Source: Gnetum montanum
Taxonomy: Eukaryota > Streptophyta > Gnetopsida > Gnetales > Gnetaceae
Length of the DNA: 64,000 bases
Assembly: GCA_015680685.1 (NCBI GenBank)
Contig: MNCI01037593.1
Coordinates: 50,576 to 114,575 of the forward strand
Direction: 5' to 3'
Of this stretch, positions 45,981 to 57,694 are shown piece by piece (positions within the stretch are counted from its first letter, which is position 1; each line of letters begins with the position of its first letter). A program made the position numbers and the translations under genes. The notes beneath the pieces were generated by a model, which saw only the letters and a program-made list of their open reading frames with translations, was not told the DNA's origin and did no database searches.

Positions 45981-46640
45981 CAAAATTTTCCTTAGGTGAG
46001 GTGACGATGATCACCATGAGCTACATAAAGGACACCCTCATCATGAAATATGACGATGTGGAGGGTGTGCAACATTAGTTGTGCCATAAAGCCTCAAATA
46101 CATTGACTGCTAGGCTCACACATGTAAGGTTGATGGACCTATTTTTGGCCCTTAGCTTGAGTATCCTAGTGGTTAAAATGGTTACCATCATCAACTCCTT
46201 TAGCAGCAATGTTAAGCAATTTGTCACCTAAGTGTGCGGTGTGATGGTAGTGCTTGACCTCAATGAGGCCTTCTTTGCTGACCTCTTTAGCCTCCCCACT
46301 AGTGGCTTGATGATTGTTGATAAGTCCAACAAGTAGGTGGACTATAGAGGAGAGAGTGAGGAGTGGTTAAGGACCACTTGATCTCAAAAAGGCATACCAA
46401 TTAAGGATGTGCTTGTGCCTGAGGTGTGAGAGTTCTACCCTATTTTCTGTGCTCATGAGTTTTTGAAGTTTCTCTCTTAAGAAAAGATCCTTGGGGTGGA
46501 GCAAGCACAAGTGATGAAGGAGGTGCTGCTGGAGGGTACAAGGTTCAACTAGGCTTCCTACATTACCACTAGCTTGCATGCAGAGATCTCCAAGCTATGG
46601 TTTAACCTCCAAGCGAGGTCCCATGTTGACTTTGTGTTCT
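45981..46640 (+). pseudogene. Gene Y exon 4 (largest conserved block)
   Basis: It follows TTTTTTGTAG. Shared with gene X exon 4 (56760-56227): MKYDDVEG vs LKWDEVDS, RLMDLFLALSLSILVVKM vs SLLDLFMLPSPSMLMVKM, INSFSSNVKQFVT vs IDSFDEKIIKFIT, LNEAFFADLFSLPT vs INKSMFNDLFCIPS, EFYPIF vs EFYPLF. The pattern of a conserved hydrophobic core ending in DLF-x-(L/I)P is reminiscent of plant transposon ORFs, but no named domain can be assigned. Confidence 0.8.
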
Positions 46641-48707
46641 TTGTAGGATACCTACGAAGGTTCGCTAAGCTCTTAGTTGTGTGCAATGGTGGGTGATGAG
46701 TTGTGCAGGATCACAACTAGCTCTCCAAACCATGGATTAAGCACATGTTCATGATCACATGTGTGCAAGACCCCCCAGAGGAGATCGATGAGTTGTTATT
46801 TGTAATGACTAAGGGTCCAGTCATATTACTCACATGATAGTGCAGGTGAGGGCCCCCCTAGTGGGCACTAGGGATGTGCATAAGGTAGATCTCTATATTG
46901 TAGAGACAATGGGATTTTCTAAGGAAAAGATTGAGAGGCCATGTCCTATGGAGGAGGCTACCCTAAGGCCAAGAGGTCTAGTAGCAAGAGGATCCATATT
47001 AGGCTTCAAAGATTATGCGCAGAGGTTGTTGGTTAGTATTTGCAACTTGTTAAATGCATATATCATATTAATGTATGTTAATATTTTTTAGATTTTTCTT
47101 CCATGTTATGTTGTTAATGTGCATATGTGTACTAATGAGCTATGCATGCTATGTATGTATGTGTTAATTGTAGAGACATGAGGGAGGGTTGTAGGAGCAA
47201 TGACTCAGGAGGTAAAAGAAGAAGTACCTCCTTAAAATGAGGAGGGGGAGGCTCATGGGGATGAGCCTCATGAGGTGGCAGAGACCCTTTGACAATTGGA
47301 GGAAGCTGGATTGCTTCACCCCAATGGGGTGATTTTGATAGCCTATTTGATGGTGTGCAATTAGGCAACCCCCCTACACTCATGCGTGAGGGCATGCTAG
47401 GTAGCTATCTTATGTATTGCCATCTATCATTGTTTTCTTACTCTAACATCTATAGTTGTTTAGTTATATGCCAATTACATGATTATGCTACAACATTAAA
47501 CATTCATGATAGTGGTTCCACATCTACCTAATGCATGGACTTGTGGGTATATGTGCTCGATAAATTCACCTTCATGGAAGGCATTATTAAGGATATGATG
47601 GACTGCTTGTAGCAGGTAGATCTCGAGCTTGGTATGTGTGATATTATTTTTGTATGTTGCTCTACTACTTGCATGCTTAGTTGTTGGCTATGATTGGTTA
47701 CTTGTTGCATGCCTATAGGTTCTAAGTTTCGATGGGATTCAAGAAAGGTGGCCAAGGTGGATGCCCTTCCTAACCTCTCTCTTGAGGTCGTTTAGGTATC
47801 TCGTCACATGTACAAGACATTGAACAAGTGCATGCTTTTGTGTGCAAAAGTGTTATGGGTTTGTAGGCACTCGAATGAGCACCTATGAAAACATGTGCAT
47901 GAGCTATAGGAAAGGGTGGCTAGCCAAGATATGAAGATCAATGATCTTTAATCAAGATATGATTTCTTGGTGGCTAGAGCTCTGGAAGATAGCACTTGGC
48001 GTACCTCTGAGATAGAGTACACTCAATACTGGATAACTCTTAAAGGCAAGAATGAGGCCACACAGGAGCTAATTGAGTAGTAGTTATAGATGGATTTACT
48101 TGCCTAGAAGAATCAAGATTTGAAAAATTACAACACAAAGATGTACTCGCGGAGGCAGACTTAGAAGAACCGAAAGTACCAATATAAGCATGAGTTCGAG
48201 GCATACCTACGATGATACAAGAAGGAGTCTATTGAATGTTGGTGCCTTGATATGTTTCTTGAGGTGACCAATGGGAGGTAGGTATATGAGTTGTTCATGT
48301 AGCATATGGTGGTGAGTGGCTTTTTTGAGAGGGAGATTATCAACCCTTTGGGGGAGGCTTCTTTTACTACTTTCTTGATGGAGCCTCCTACATGGACCTT
48401 CGTGGACAAAGGCAAGAACCTTACGAGGATTGACTTTAGCCAGGAGAATTGGACACAACTTTTTGAGATAGAGATCCTTAGAGGTTGACCTTGAAAAATT
48501 GCCTTTAGAGGATGCCAATGTGGGATCCTCTCAGGTTAGTTGTTTTTGTTTACTTTTTGCATGTTTTGTGTTAGCTTATATAGTACATGCTTGCTTACTG
48601 ATGGTGCCTATTTGTTATGGTTATTGTGACAACTACTAGGAGATGTTGTAGGTTCTAATGATGCAATGGAGGAAGAACTTCAACCTCCACCTAATGCCAC
48701 TAGTTAA

Positions 48708-49429
48708 GCATAACTTGATGTATCCCTATTGTTGGGCATTTTTGTAATTTTTGCTATGTTTTTAATGCATGAAACTGCTCATGCTATGTACTGCTATTCA
48801 TATGATATCTACTACATGGATTTGCTATGCCTAATGTGTGATGTGTAAATTTTTTTATGTTTTATGGTTATTTATTATGCACGTGCTACACTTGTAATGC
48901 AATGAATTAATATGCTAACTTAGGATTTTGTGATGATAGTATGACTAGGCCATTATGAACCCCATGCTAGTTTAAGAACATAGTAGGAGGGTCGATGCTA
49001 TTTTTAGGCCATTTCAGGCCATGATTCAATTGAATATGATAGTTTAAGACCATTCTGAGCCACACTGCTAGTTTAAGGCCATTGCAAGCCATGACGTTGC
49101 TAGTTTAAGGCCATGGTAGGCTATTAGCTTTTGAAATTTAGTTTTATGATTTTCATGCATTTTTATGTTTTTATGGATGAATGTAAATGCATTAAAAAAA
49201 TAATGGCAGAAATGTAAACTAAGCTATCGAATGTGTAGGCTATGTAGATGGTAAACTAAGTGACTAGGCTAAATGCAAATGATATGCTACAATGCTAATG
49301 TGATGTAAATGGGGAGTAGGATGCAGGGCATAAGTAGATAGTAGGTAAGTCCGTAATATGCTTTTTGACTAAGGGGACACCTTAGTTAGGTAGTTGCTTC
49401 CTAATCTGGTGTGGATTAAGGGGCGTGTA
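48708..49429. other. Spacer between gene Y and the protease tail of F, with minisatellite
   Basis: The stretch 48955-49140 has about five units with GCTAGTTTAAGGCCAT(T/G)(G/C)(T/C)A(G/A)GCCAT. Related arrays lie at 38995 and 43200. No sense splice donor could be identified with confidence. Confidence 0.6.
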
Positions 49430-49724
49430 GGGCCTAGAGGGCACTATTCGGTAGTCCCCCTATCCTTCACTTATGTTGAAGGAAAATTTTTCCCACAAGT
49501 CATCCTCTGGTAAGCTCTCGGCCTCTTCTATTCTTTCAAGTAGGTTTTCCTCACACACTTCATCCTCATCCTTTGTTGTGGATGTGTCATTAGGAAATTC
49601 CACCTTAGACCTTTGCTTCATGTCTATGTTGTTAATGGCCAGAGGGCTTGCGTTATCATTGTGGATGATAACTTCACCACCTTCATATGGAAGGTGGATT
49701 TTTTGATGGATTAGAGAGGAGATG
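49430..49724 (-). pseudogene. Protease tail of element F
   Basis: It reads IHLPYEGGEVIIHNDNASP, LAINNIDMKQRSKVEFPND, then an acidic stretch. Element G has the same blocks at 34330-34440 right after its protease. The protease itself falls in the assembly gap. Confidence 0.7.
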
Positions 49725-50620
49725 NNNNNNNNNNNNNNNNNNNNNNNNNNNNNNNNNNNNNNNNNNNNNNNNNNNNNNNNNNNNNNNNNNNNNNNNNNNN
49801 NNNNNNNNNNNNNNNNNNNNNNNNNNNNNNNNNNNNNNNNNNNNNNNNNNNNNNNNNNNNNNNNNNNNNNNNNNNNNNNNNNNNNNNNNNNNNNNNNNNN
49901 NNNNNNNNNNNNNNNNNNNNNNNNNNNNNNNNNNNNNNNNNNNNNNNNNNNNNNNNNNNNNNNNNNNNNNNNNNNNNNNNNNNNNNNNNNNNNNNNNNNN
50001 NNNNNNNNNNNNNNNNNNNNNNNNNNNNNNNNNNNNNNNNNNNNNNNNNNNNNNNNNNNNNNNNNNNNNNNNNNNNNNNNNNNNNNNNNNNNNNNNNNNN
50101 NNNNNNNNNNNNNNNNNNNNNNNNNNNNNNNNNNNNNNNNNNNNNNNNNNNNNNNNNNNNNNNNNNNNNNNNNNNNNNNNNNNNNNNNNNNNNNNNNNNN
50201 NNNNNNNNNNNNNNNNNNNNNNNNNNNNNNNNNNNNNNNNNNNNNNNNNNNNNNNNNNNNNNNNNNNNNNNNNNNNNNNNNNNNNNNNNNNNNNNNNNNN
50301 NNNNNNNNNNNNNNNNNNNNNNNNNNNNNNNNNNNNNNNNNNNNNNNNNNNNNNNNNNNNNNNNNNNNNNNNNNNNNNNNNNNNNNNNNNNNNNNNNNNN
50401 NNNNNNNNNNNNNNNNNNNNNNNNNNNNNNNNNNNNNNNNNNNNNNNNNNNNNNNNNNNNNNNNNNNNNNNNNNNNNNNNNNNNNNNNNNNNNNNNNNNN
50501 NNNNNNNNNNNNNNNNNNNNNNNNNNNNNNNNNNNNNNNNNNNNNNNNNNNNNNNNNNNNNNNNNNNNNNNNNNNNNNNNNNNNNNNNNNNNNNNNNNNN
50601 NNNNNNNNNNNNNNNNNNNN
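49725..50620. other. Assembly gap (896 N)
   Basis: A run of N in the expected place of the protease and Gag C-terminus of element F. Frames crossing it are artefacts. Confidence 1.
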
Positions 50621-52590
50621 ATTAGTTTTGAGGCCTAATTAGGTTGGTAGTATCAAGTACTAACTTGCCTCTATCAATCATTTGTTGGAGGTCATCCTAT
50701 AGGGCCATGCAAAAGTTGGTATTATGAGTAGGCAACTAGTGGTAGTGATATAACATATTTAGCCTAAAGTGTTTTGGTACTAGGGGCTTATTTGGGGCTA
50801 CTAAGGTGGGGTTCCTCAGGAGCTCGCAATATTTGTTGTATCTTTTGTGAGCATCCTTGGACATCTGCTTGTACTGGATATGCTAGCTTTCAATAGTTGG
50901 TCTAGTAGTTTTGAAGGTTTAAGGGGCAGTGGGGTATACTCTGAGTGATCCTTGCACTCAAAGTTGGACTTTGGAGTTGCTTGGGCTATGGCCATCGATG
51001 ATGTAGGTTGGTTGGTTGTTGTGCTCAGGCTGGCAGTTGTGTTGTTGGTTGGGGCCTTGGGTGGTCTGGTCATTGGCCTCAGGTTAGTCGTTTTGGCCTC
51101 TTTTGGCACAATTGTAGTTTTCTTGCCCTTTTCCTTTTCCTTTTTGACATGTAGGTTCTTATAGGCCACATAGGCTAGGTCCTTGTTGGCTATTGCTACA
51201 TCCTGTATGCTTTTTGTTTGAGAAAAGGCTTGGGTCAGGGACTGTGGGGTCAAGTAGTACAGTTTCAACTTGATGAAGTTGTTAACTACACCCATGAAGA
51301 TGACCACGAGGTGTGTCTTTGCTATGGAATCCTAAATTTCATTCAATGAGAAAACGTTGAATAAATTTTTTCATAGGCTGTAAGTGGCCTTGCTTATTTG
51401 CATTAGCTGGTCAAGGGTGGTTTTAGGCTTGAAGTTGTACTTGAAGCACATGACAAACTAGCTCAGAAGATCCTCTAAAGAGGAGATAGAGTTGTAGGGT
51501 AATGCACGGTACCAGTCCAGTGCTTTGCTAGTGAGTGATATGGCAAAAAAACGTATGATGGTGTGTGACCATGCCTATAGTGGTAGGCACTTAGACTTGA
51601 ATGTCATTAGATAAATGCTAGGGTCCTCTTCATTGTTGTACTTAGTGAAGTGGGGCAGTGGGATCCTAGTTGGAAGAGTCAATGGTGGAACAACATGACT
51701 TATGGGATCATCTTGGTAAAAGTCCACCACATGAATTATTTAGGAGGAGGAAACCTTGAGCCACTTCACCTATTATTTTAAGGTTTGGATCTATTGGAAT
51801 GCCTAATTTGAGCATTGGAATGCAGCAGTAGGCTGTGCCGATTGTGCTACTTGCTATGCTTGATGCTTGGTCCATGACCTAGTTAGAGGTTGCGAAACCA
51901 CTCGAGGTGCTTATTGTGCTATGAGTAGAGTGACTAGAGTAGGCCATGTATGTGTGGGTTGAAATGCTAACGAAGTTTCTGATGAAATAGGAAAGATGTA
52001 AGGTGCCTAAGTTGTTTGGGGCTGGGCAACATGCATGGTGTGGATGTAAGGTTGAGAAGGCATAATTACTACTGGCAAGGATGACTAGACAGGTTGTGAC
52101 ACTACCATGAAGGGTAGGTTGATAGAAGGGAGTGCATCTTAACATGTAGGCTACAATGGGTGCATTACTATGATAGAAGTTGACTTGGAAGGCAACACTG
52201 GGGCTATAACTGTCTCAAGGAAGATAGGTGGACAAGATTGTGGGAGGGCTAGACCGAGGGTCGTTCATTGAAAGATAATGTGAAATGAGTCCTCATGCTT
52301 GGAATGAGCTTCAAACTATTCTTCTTGTATTCACATTCACTTGTTCGGATGAGCTAGGCAAGTATCCAGCGGTAAGGTTTGGTAAGTGGGATGAAGTTAA
52401 TGGAGGAGGGGATATACTCCCATCCATTTTGGTGGACAATTTTGTAGCCTTGCTTTGCTTCCATGTCTAAGAAATCTATGAATAGGCTTGCTTGGATCTT
52501 TGCGTAGATGAAGTTGTACTATTCATCATTCAACATGGTATACTCGGGGTCCTAGCCATGCAACCTAAGGGATTGTGTTGGCTTTGCCAT
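50621..52590 (-). pseudogene. Gag of element F
   Basis: The start codon is at 52588-52590 (MAKPTQSLRLHG). Next come YNFIYAKIQASLFIDF and GWEYIPSSINFIPLTKPYRW, shared with G. The Gag core at about 51680-51400 reads LPHFTKYNNEEDPSIYLM, ISLTSKALDWYRALPYNSIS and MCFKYNFKPKTT. A basic and then proline/threonine-rich stretch follows (51307-50816: LHVKKEKEKGKKTTIVPKE). Stops are few but present. Confidence 0.82.
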
Positions 52591-52708
52591 GGTAGGACTG
52601 GTAGGGTGGTCAATCCTATTTTCTTGTTGGATTGGCAAGACAATGAGTGTGATTAGAATTGATGTTGAAGGTTGTTTAAAATTCACGTGTGTGGGTTAAA
52701 ATATTTGG

Positions 52709-52842
52709 AAAAATGACTAACTTTGAAACTGTAGAAAAATGGCTAAGTCTGAAACTATAGAAAAATTGCTAAGTCTAAAAATTATAGAAAAATGGCTAAG
52801 TTTAAAAATTTCAAGAAAAATGATGGCTAAGTCTAGAGACTA
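52709..52842 (-). repeat. 26-28-bp tandem repeat in the leader of element F
   Basis: Five units containing AAAAATGGCTAAGTCTGAAACTATAG or a variant start at 52709, 52735, 52761, 52788 and 52816. They lie between the primer site and gag, where G has its own minisatellite. Confidence 0.85.
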
Positions 52843-53134
52843 TGCTCTCTACGCTAAGAGCTAACTACACTCTCTATTGAGAGCCAAAAATTTACTTAAG
52901 TGTAGGAATGGATGCTTTGAGGTTGCTACGTGGGATTCTAGGGGAACTGATGATGGGCCTAATCTACACTAAACAATTAGTAGATAGTGCTTGTGCTAGC
53001 CTAAGATCAAACTACTACCACATGTGCAATAGGTCCACAGGCTTGTTGAGTCTAGACTAGCCCAAAGCTAGCAACAGTGACGTAGAGAGCATGTGAGACA
53101 ATCATGTAAGGAGTCTAAAAGAGGAAAATCGTTT

Positions 53135-53153
53135 GACCCTCCTTCTAGCACTA
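53135..53153 (-). promoter_or_regulatory. Primer binding site of element F (tRNA-Met type)
   Basis: The minus strand reads TAGTGCTAGAAGGAGGGTC, six bases from the LTR end. It corresponds to TGGCATTAGAAGTAGGGCC of G. Both resemble an initiator tRNA-Met primer site with several transitions. Confidence 0.55.
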
Positions 53154-53159
53154 GAAAAC

Positions 53160-54842
53160 TATAGCAACTGGAAATGTCAATGGTTGGAACACTAAGGGGT
53201 TCATAAGTGCACATCTTGACCCTGTGTCCACATGAGGGCCTGCTGAAGATAGAGATGGGATGCCTTGAATGGTCTTGTTGATCAAATAGGGACTTTTGAA
53301 ATGCAAATGAAAAATGATGCTAAGTGTTGAGTGGTGTTCGTGGTGTTAATGGTGTTAATGGGGGTGATCGTAGTCAAAGGTTTTTTCCATAAAACACAGG
53401 TGTCAATGCATAGGTATGCATGAAAATTGTAGAAAATGCAAGTAAAATTGTTGAAAATGCCAAGGAAGAGAGCAAGAGAGAACGAAACACCACCCTAAAT
53501 GGGGTTGACGGTAGTTAACTTCATAATGGGTGAGAAGGTATGCAGTGTATAATAGGCATAGTGGATAGCATAGTCGTAGTCTCGAGGGTGTCTACCCATG
53601 AAGACTAATTGTTTTCTATGGTTTATATGCTTGTGGAGTTGGCCACTATAGTGTGTAGTGGGTTGTGGTGTCCTATGATGTGGTACAGTGGTGTGCAACC
53701 TTGTCAAATGCCTACCTAAAATTTATGAATGCCTTGACTTGCCAAAATGCCAAATGCACTTCAAATTTTCCAACTTGCTTCAAATTTTTCCAACCCTTAA
53801 AACGTCAAGGGTTGGGGTATTTATAGGACGAGGTTTAGCATGAAATGCAGAGAGACTGTCATGTGGGAATGGAATGGTTGGGACTATGATGTCATCCAAC
53901 TATGTTCTCCACTAAAGCTAGTGGTGTTATGCTCTCCTCTATTTTGTCAAACTCTATAAGGTTGAGAGACTATGACTATGCTACCAACTACACATATATG
54001 CATCAAAAAGATCATAATGTACCTAAAAAAATACAACTTTTGAGACTATGCTCTTCACTATTTTGCATGGGGTCGAGCATAGTTAAAATTTGGGGATAAA
54101 AAGGGGTACAACAAAGATGCATTTTTGCTAACGATGCTTGTTGGAGGTGAGTTGGATGCTGATGTTTTGTTGTGGAGGCCTTTGAGGCTATTTTGGCTAA
54201 CTACGCTTGCCTATGCTTTGGATTGGGGGAGAGCGTAGTCCAACACTTAGAAAATTTTTGCAAAATATGATCATGTGCTAACTATGCTTTCCACGGGAGG
54301 CTAACTATGCTCCCAACTAGGGTTGAGCATAGTGTCAACACTTAGGAAAAATCTACAAAAAAGGCACCTTCATGCTAACTACGCTTGACTATGCTATGGG
54401 GTAGTGAAGAGTGTAGTCTTAGCACTTAGGAAAAATCTAAAAAAATGGTGTCTTCATGTTGACTATGCTTAACTATGCTCCGGGGTAGTGAAGAGTGTAC
54501 TCTCAACACTTAGAAAAATCTGTAGCAACTAGCTTAACACTTGGAAAAATTTGCAAATTAGCCTTTGTGTTGACTATGCTCTCTACTAAGTTGACTACAC
54601 TTTGGGGCAGTGGAGAGCATAGTTCTAACAGTTAGAAAAAATTTGCAACGTCTTGCTTCATGATGACACTTAGATGAAATTGCAAAAAATTAGTTTTTGG
54701 AGCTGACTATGCTCTTCACTAGGCTGACTATGCTCTGGGGTAGTGGAAAGCATAGTTCCAACACTTAGAAAAATTTGCCTCATGCCGACACTTGAAAAAA
54801 TTTGCATTCAAGATGTTGTAGCCCAAATTTGGTGGTGTCTCA
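53160..54842 (-). mobile_element. 5' LTR of element F
   Basis: It aligns end to end with the 3' LTR at 35925-37655. A TATA box lies at 53818-53825. The hairpin-motif array fills U3 at about 53880-54790. The first 31 bases compared between the LTRs show nine differences, all transitions. Confidence 0.85.
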
Positions 54843-55023
54843 CACAACCCTCTCTCATAGAAACTCATTGGAGTGTTGGGTCTTCTAAGTTGTCTTTACA
54901 TAAGACATAACACACTTGGTAGCCCCTTTGTATAGCCTTCGTGGAACATTTTGCACATTAGATGGAGCTCAGGGAGATCATCAAGGTCGATGTCACACAT
55001 AGGATCCCATCTAACTTTGGACA
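54843..55023 (-). pseudogene. Gene X exon 7, upstream part
   Basis: It follows an ATTACAG acceptor and starts VSKVRWDPMCDI; gene Y exon 7 starts SKFRWDSRKVA. It ends at the F insertion site in a block that aligns with CRHSNEHL of Y. The first five bases (54843-54847) are the CACAA target duplication. Confidence 0.8.
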
Positions 55024-56226
55024 CTGTAATTGATAAAAATATAAGAAAAACAAAAACAACAAAAACATTTAAAAAAGTACTAAAAACCATATAGTCATAA
55101 AACATAAAAATATAAAAATATAAAAAAATGCAAAATGAAAATGTTCTAACTATTCTTACCAACATCAAGGGCTATCTTCTATAACCTATTTATCATGTCA
55201 TCTACCATTTCTTACATGAATTTTAACTTCTCTGGGGCCTCCACCTAAGGCTTGGGATGGAATGTAGATGTAGATGCTTATGGAGGAGGCTCATGAATTG
55301 TAATAATAATAACCATCAATACAATTTGTAACAAAAACATATAAAATTTAAAATAAAAAATGTAAATAGAACCAAAATATTACTAGGAAGATCATGAGAC
55401 AAGTATGTCGAAGGGTTATCTTCTAGAGGCAACTCATCTAAGATGGAATCCAAAACATCTAGCACTTACTGAGATGTCCTTTTCTCTTTTTCCTAGTGTC
55501 GTTGCTTCTCCTTTGTAGTAACTTGGGTAGCCAACCCCTATTTCTTCTCTACAACCAATCAAAGACAAAAATAGAACAAGTTAGTAAACATTTTTGAAAA
55601 CAAAAATATAGCTAAAATTATAAATAAAGAAAAAAAATTAAAAAATAAATACAAAAAATATAAAAAATGTGTACATACCTTCAACATTCTGATTAACCTC
55701 CTTAAACTTGATGGCTAGCTTCTTATGTGATGGTTGGCCAACAACTGGAACATTTTCTTCAACTTGTGTCCTCTTCATCTTTTCTTTAGTTGTGACATTA
55801 TTAGCTTATGTGCATACCTTCTTGGTTCTTCTTACATTACCACATGTAGCATAGGGTTCCACCCCCATGCTGTCAAGGGAATAACAATGTACACCACTAA
55901 ACTTCTTAATGGTAATTGACAGTGACTCTCTTATCTCCAACACAAGTGGATCTTAGTTATATATCATCAGAATGATGTTATGGGCCTAAGGTTTGGAAAG
56001 TTGAAACGCATCACAAGCCATCCACTTTCATCCCTCCTAACCACCAAGAACTTTATGAATTGTCTAAGGTATGCAGTAAAGCATGTGTAATGCATATAAC
56101 ATATTAAATTGAGGTTGTTGCAAATTTTTTAGATTTTATCTTATAGACTAGTAATCAAGAAGGTATTCTAATTAAATATAGTTCCATTAGTTAACATCTT
56201 TTTCATTGTCCAAGCCTACTAAACCC
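55024..56226 (-). other. Gene X intron and poorly defined exons
   Basis: Short lysine- and acid-rich reading frames separated by AT-rich intron-like sequence correspond in position to Y at about 46.7-47.7 kb. Exact exon borders could not be set from sequence alone. Confidence 0.45.
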
Positions 56227-56760
56227 CTATGCTATTTTTCTGTGATTGCAGCATGGGAAAGGTTTTAGAGTGAAAAGAGGGTAAAATTCATTGGCTTTCC
56301 TAACGTTGTACTTACTAAAAGACAACACAACATTAGTAGAGGAGTTAATCAAAGTCTCCATTTCCTCTCTATGGCTTCCATCTTTTCCTACTCTACTAGC
56401 TATCTTAACATCAATAGAAGGTATGCAAAATAGATCATTAAACATAGACTTATTAATGGTCAAAATCATAGGATAACTATGAACACAGGTGATGAATTTG
56501 ATGATCTTCTCATCAAATGAATCAATCACATTAAACATCTTGACCATTAACATTGATGGACTAGGTAGCATGAATAAGTCTAACAAACTTGTGTTAGTGA
56601 TATTCATTTGGACAATTGTAGGAGTCTTGATTGCCAACCATTCTTGTGATGAGTCTACTTCATCCCACTTGAGTTGGATTTTCTCCTTAGCACAACTTGA
56701 AATGGTCATAGTAATAGTAGACTCACACACAGAACCTACCATACAACATAGGTAGCCCAT
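56227..56760 (-). pseudogene. Gene X exon 4
   Basis: An open stretch of 177 codons, the best preserved part of gene X. It reads EKIQLKWDEVDSSQEWLAI, SLLDLFMLPSPSMLMVKMF and MFNDLFCIPSIDVKI. It aligns with Y exon 4 over at least 130 residues, with no large gap. Confidence 0.82.
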
Positions 56761-57203
56761 TAGCCTCTTACATTGTAGATAATCTAAAATTATAAAAAAC
56801 TATAGAAAATCAAAAATACCAAAAGTATTGATCATGCTTAGATAACTTTTACTCACTAGACTTAGGCAAAGCTTTAAATTTAGAATGAGCTAGTACATGT
56901 ACTCCTAAGTTTGCATGGGTCCATGATTTTTGTGCATGAATGATAGCTAAACTTGTTTTCAAGAATAATGTGTATAATATCTATCAAACTCATTTTTGAG
57001 TTAATCGAGCACTTACACTTTCATGACCACACCTTTCTTAACTTCTTTCAAGGTTGTATGAACCATAGATGAGGTTTGGTCATTCCTCATCAGTCCCCTG
57101 GGATGTACCTTATACCTACAAAAATGAAGCATCAAAAGAGTTAGAACCAAACAACCTTAAAGCTGAAAAATGAACAAAGATAACAATTTAGAATCAGACT
57201 TAC

Positions 57204-57694
57204 GATTCTAGTAGGTATATAGTTCTTGGAGGATTTTGGAAGAGTGTTTTTATCCTATGTCCTATCATCAAGGTGTTGTCAGAATTGTATTACAAATACA
57301 TAGGCATTTCCTAGATTTGGGGTAACCATCTAACTCCCATTGAAAATGAGCTTCTACTATGCTTTATATCCCTCTAAGTGTCTAGATCATTGACTACGAA
57401 TTGCAAGATGCAAGTAGGAGACCCTATCAAGAGAATCTCTTTGATGATGGAGGTAACATTTACCACCAAGTGTGACCACATAATCACACTAGAGTTGTAG
57501 AGCAAGTATGCCAAGAATTCTCTTATCTTTGGTCTAAACCATATTGGAGTACATTTTTCAATGCACATATTTAAGTTTAGACTCTTTTTTATGGCCCTCT
57601 TGATGCAACATAGGATTCCCACCAGCCCCACAATGATCAAGATGGATTTTAGAATTGCCTTGCACATAGCCAAGCCATAAGAAACCATAAAAGC
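57204..57694 (-). pseudogene. Gene X exon 2
   Basis: It follows acceptor TTTTAAG and ends at donor GTAAGT. Its hydrophobic start (LKSILIIVGLVGILCCI) and TLFQNPPRTIYLLES end match Y exon 2. The frame shifts once between these blocks. Confidence 0.82.

Larger units (their letters stand above)
43569..48707 (+). pseudogene. Gene Y: antisense multi-exon gene of element F
   Basis: An unrecognised gene lying opposite to F between protease and RT. Exons: e1 43569-43687, e2 45082-45534, e3 from 45616, e4 from 45981 to about 46640 or beyond, one or two poorly defined exons (46834-47395), e6 about 47533-47631, e7 47719-48534, e8 48652-48707. Blocks shared with gene X: start M-x3-(I/M)-GL; LK-x-ILII and IM-x-SHL in e2; TLFQNPP before donor GTAAGT; LVVKMVTIINSF and LNEAFFADLFSLP in e4; SK-x-RWD at the start of e7; RHSNEHL; PPTWTFVDKGK. 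Lengths of e1 and e2 agree (119 vs 122, 453 vs 491). The e7 region is charged and probably coiled coil. In-frame TAG stops at Gln-like positions kill this copy. Function is unknown; a distant link to plant transposon proteins such as the env-like ORF of C is only a guess. Confidence 0.8.
35925..54842 (-). mobile_element. Element F, complete Ogre/Tat-like giant gypsy element (18.9 kb)
   Basis: The minus-strand order is: 5' LTR (53160-54842), primer site (53135-53153), gag (52590 to about 50621), protease mostly in a gap, protease tail (49724-49430), antisense gene Y (43569-48707, plus strand), sense splice acceptor (43083), RT-RNase H-integrase (43082-39640), arrays, polypurine tract (37656-37671), 3' LTR (35925-37655). 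A perfect CACAA duplication flanks it. The two LTRs differ heavily, almost wholly by transitions in the stretches compared, so the insertion is old. Confidence 0.88.

Noticed and set aside
49687-50642. 306- and 312-codon frames
   Set aside because: Almost wholly N; artefacts of the assembly gap.
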